From assembly GCF_014529535.1 (NCBI RefSeq), contig NW_023503608.1, positions 6,312,501 through 6,376,500 on the forward strand: DNA of 64,000 nucleotides, in the 5' to 3' direction. Each line of letters opens with the position of its first letter. Positions within the stretch are counted from its first letter, which is position 1. Shown one piece after another: positions 62,275 to 64,000 of this stretch. The notes under the pieces were generated by a model. The model made no database searches. It was not told the DNA's origin and saw only the letters and a program-made list of their open reading frames with translations. Position numbers and translations under genes: made by a program. The stretch is from Bradysia coprophila. Taxonomy: Eukaryota; Arthropoda; Insecta; Diptera; Sciaridae.

Positions 62275-62463
62275 AGTAGATTATTCACCTCTGTCCACAT
62301 GTTTATTTAGTCACTTGGGGAGTTGTTGCATGAACCGAAGGCGAATGTTATAACCCCAATTGTCTAAATAAACATTTGAACAGAGGTGAATACGCTATTT
62401 TATCTACCGACGGCGAAATAATCGCACTTTTTCACTGCTATTATTTCACCTAGGTAGATAAAA
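62275..62463. repeat. Double-hairpin element, copy 2
   Basis: Same two hairpins as at 46352-46541, differing at scattered positions (e.g. CACCTCTGTCC for CACCACTGTCC, TGAACCGAAGGCG for TGAGCAAACGGCG in the loop). Conservation of both stems in the two copies supports one mobile unit of about 190 bp. Confidence 0.8.
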
Positions 62464-64000
62464 GATATTACTACATTTTTCAGAAATCGTCTTCCACAGT
62501 TTTCAAAAATTGTAACAAAAAAATTAATCGGAAAAATTTAGTAAATTTTGCAAAAAAAATGTAGAAAATTTTGGACAAAAATTTTTTGTGCCTTAGGATC
62601 GTAATTCGACGTTTACGACATTACTATCGAAAATAGAACATTTTGCATCGAATGAAGAAAAATAGAATTTTTCGGTACTAATTGTAAGCTGGTCAAATAC
62701 AACTGTCGGTATTGCCTGATGACAAATGTGTATTTTTGAAATACATATTAATGCAACATGTCGAAAACATATTTCAGTTTCCCACGGATGAAAAGAATGT
62801 ATTACTTATATCCAGTCAGAGAAATGAAAACAGCTGTTGTCATTTCTCTGTACCTAGTACATAACACTATCAGGAACAGTTACACAAGCTGCAGTTACTT
62901 AAGTGTTAACTCATTATCTATGTTTCGTGTTACAGAAAAGTTAAGGTAAACGTGGTAAGCGTCGAACGACGACTATTCAGTATATAGAGATGGAACGAAC
63001 TGGAATGTAAAAAATCATCCTTCCTTTAAGGCCGATGAAAGAAAAAGCATGCAATCCTTGTGGATTGCATTCGGCTGCAACGGAGAATCGTCGTATGACA
63101 ATCACTTGATACTATTAAGAAAAAGTGAATGCATACATTTCAAGTGTGTCGTGTCTGAAGCTAATATTATAAAGAGACGAATATAGATCGTTTGCATTTT
63201 TAATGACAATGTGGAACGTATTATTAATGTGAAACAACCAGCAAGTGCTGTTTATTCACAAAGAAATAAAGCAAAGTCACCACGAACGTCATCGTATGCG
63301 GAACGAAAATAATGCTGCGATTGCAAAAAGACTTACTGTTGGTAATTTCTAATCGCACGCGCGTCCGAATAGTCGAATCCAATGTAAAATGGCTATTCGC
63401 ACGCGCGTGTGAATAGTCAAATCCAATGTGAAATGGTTATTCGCACGGGCGTGCGATAATAATACTGTTGTCTTTTCATTCGATTTGGTGAAATCATTTT
63501 TTATATTTTTCCTTTTTAAGATTAAGGATCAAGCTATCGAATGCGCCATCTTTCGGGAAAATCCGGTACCATTTCGATTTTTGGCGACCTCTCAAAGTTT
63601 GTCAATTTACACTGAAAACACACAACGATCGAATACTTTTGAACTGTAGTACCTCGGAAATTCTTCTTATTGTCTTGCTAATTGTGTAGCAGCTCTCAAG
63701 ATCGAGGAATTTTTGAGTAGTGTTGTCCGGGCGCTATACATCAGAAGTTGACACCTCTGACACTGACACCAATCGGTAAAGTAAGGACACTACGTAAATT
63801 CCATGTGGAAAAAGAAAACCGAGTAAGTTTAGCTTAGCAATGTGAAAAGTGTGCTGACATCGCCTTCATTCTCATAAAAGCGTTGAAAGGAAAGAGTCCA
63901 GAAATTAAGCAATGGAATCATTTTGACGGACAAGGCTGTCGGGCTATGTAAAGATCAATTTAAACTAGTATCGAGATAAGCCTCGAGGGTTGTGCTCTCA
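62464..64000. other. Terminal spacer
   Basis: No gene recognised on either strand apart from the 44-bp minisatellite. A palindrome GCATGCAATCC-TTG-TGGATTGCATTC lies near 63048-63072. Confidence 0.4.
63355..63460. repeat. 44-bp minisatellite
   Basis: Two full copies and a partial third of GCACGCGCGT(C/G)(C/T)GAATAGTC(G/A)AATCCAATGT..., starting at 63355, 63399 and 63443. The GC-rich GCACGCGCGT heads are unusual in this AT-rich window. Confidence 0.75.

Overview
This is a eukaryotic, AT-rich window that reads as insect genomic DNA, most likely a dipteran. That inference rests on small introns (57-71 bp in several genes) with GT-AG ends, a CYP6-type P450, insect-style lipocalins, an arthropod TCAGT initiator, and a BEL/Pao retroelement with an insect-type envelope. 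Species is not determinable from sequence alone. There are no prokaryotic operons; genes are spliced and separated by repeat-rich spacers. All exon boundaries below were read by eye from splice sites, phase and family similarity.

Layout: (1) 0-8.4 kb: two secreted lipocalin genes on opposite strands (1609-2243 +, 7651-8293 -) sharing one intron position, with a spacer full of foldback elements, including a hAT-type MITE with a perfect 8-bp target duplication. (2) 12.1-22.5 kb: an SLC44 choline-transporter-like gene with two alternative first exons, two apparently mutually exclusive internal exons, and a near-perfect 218-bp-arm hairpin in an intron. (3) 23.4-33.3 kb: a complete BEL/Pao LTR retroelement of 9.9 kb with 696-bp LTRs and a 5-bp target duplication. 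It has gag, protease, RT, RNase H, integrase and a fused envelope-like region, and carries one frame break. (4) 34.1-35.6 kb: ALAD (porphobilinogen synthase, heme pathway), minus strand. (5) 40.3-42.1 kb: Rap1 small GTPase, five exons. (6) 42-51 kb: gene-poor, with several MITE-like palindromes and a decayed LINE fragment. (7) 51.3-59.2 kb: a zinc-finger/Tudor gene, then a homogeneous array of about 17 copies of a 160-bp repeat. The array runs directly into an unrecognised two-exon gene whose N-terminal half carries a Cys...Asp-x-His pattern like herpesvirus tegument (peptidase C76) ubiquitin proteases. (8) 59.6-61.6 kb: a CYP6-like P450 whose body is on the minus strand but whose last exons are inverted on the plus strand, the break lying in the heme-binding loop. 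(9) 61.8-64 kb: spacer with a second copy of a double-hairpin element and a 44-bp minisatellite.

The genes do not form an obvious pathway. ALAD supplies heme and P450 uses it, but their proximity is probably chance. The most unusual items are the C76-like gene next to the satellite array, the inverted P450 end, the alternative exons of the SLC44 gene, and the repeated short palindromes in the retroelement leader.
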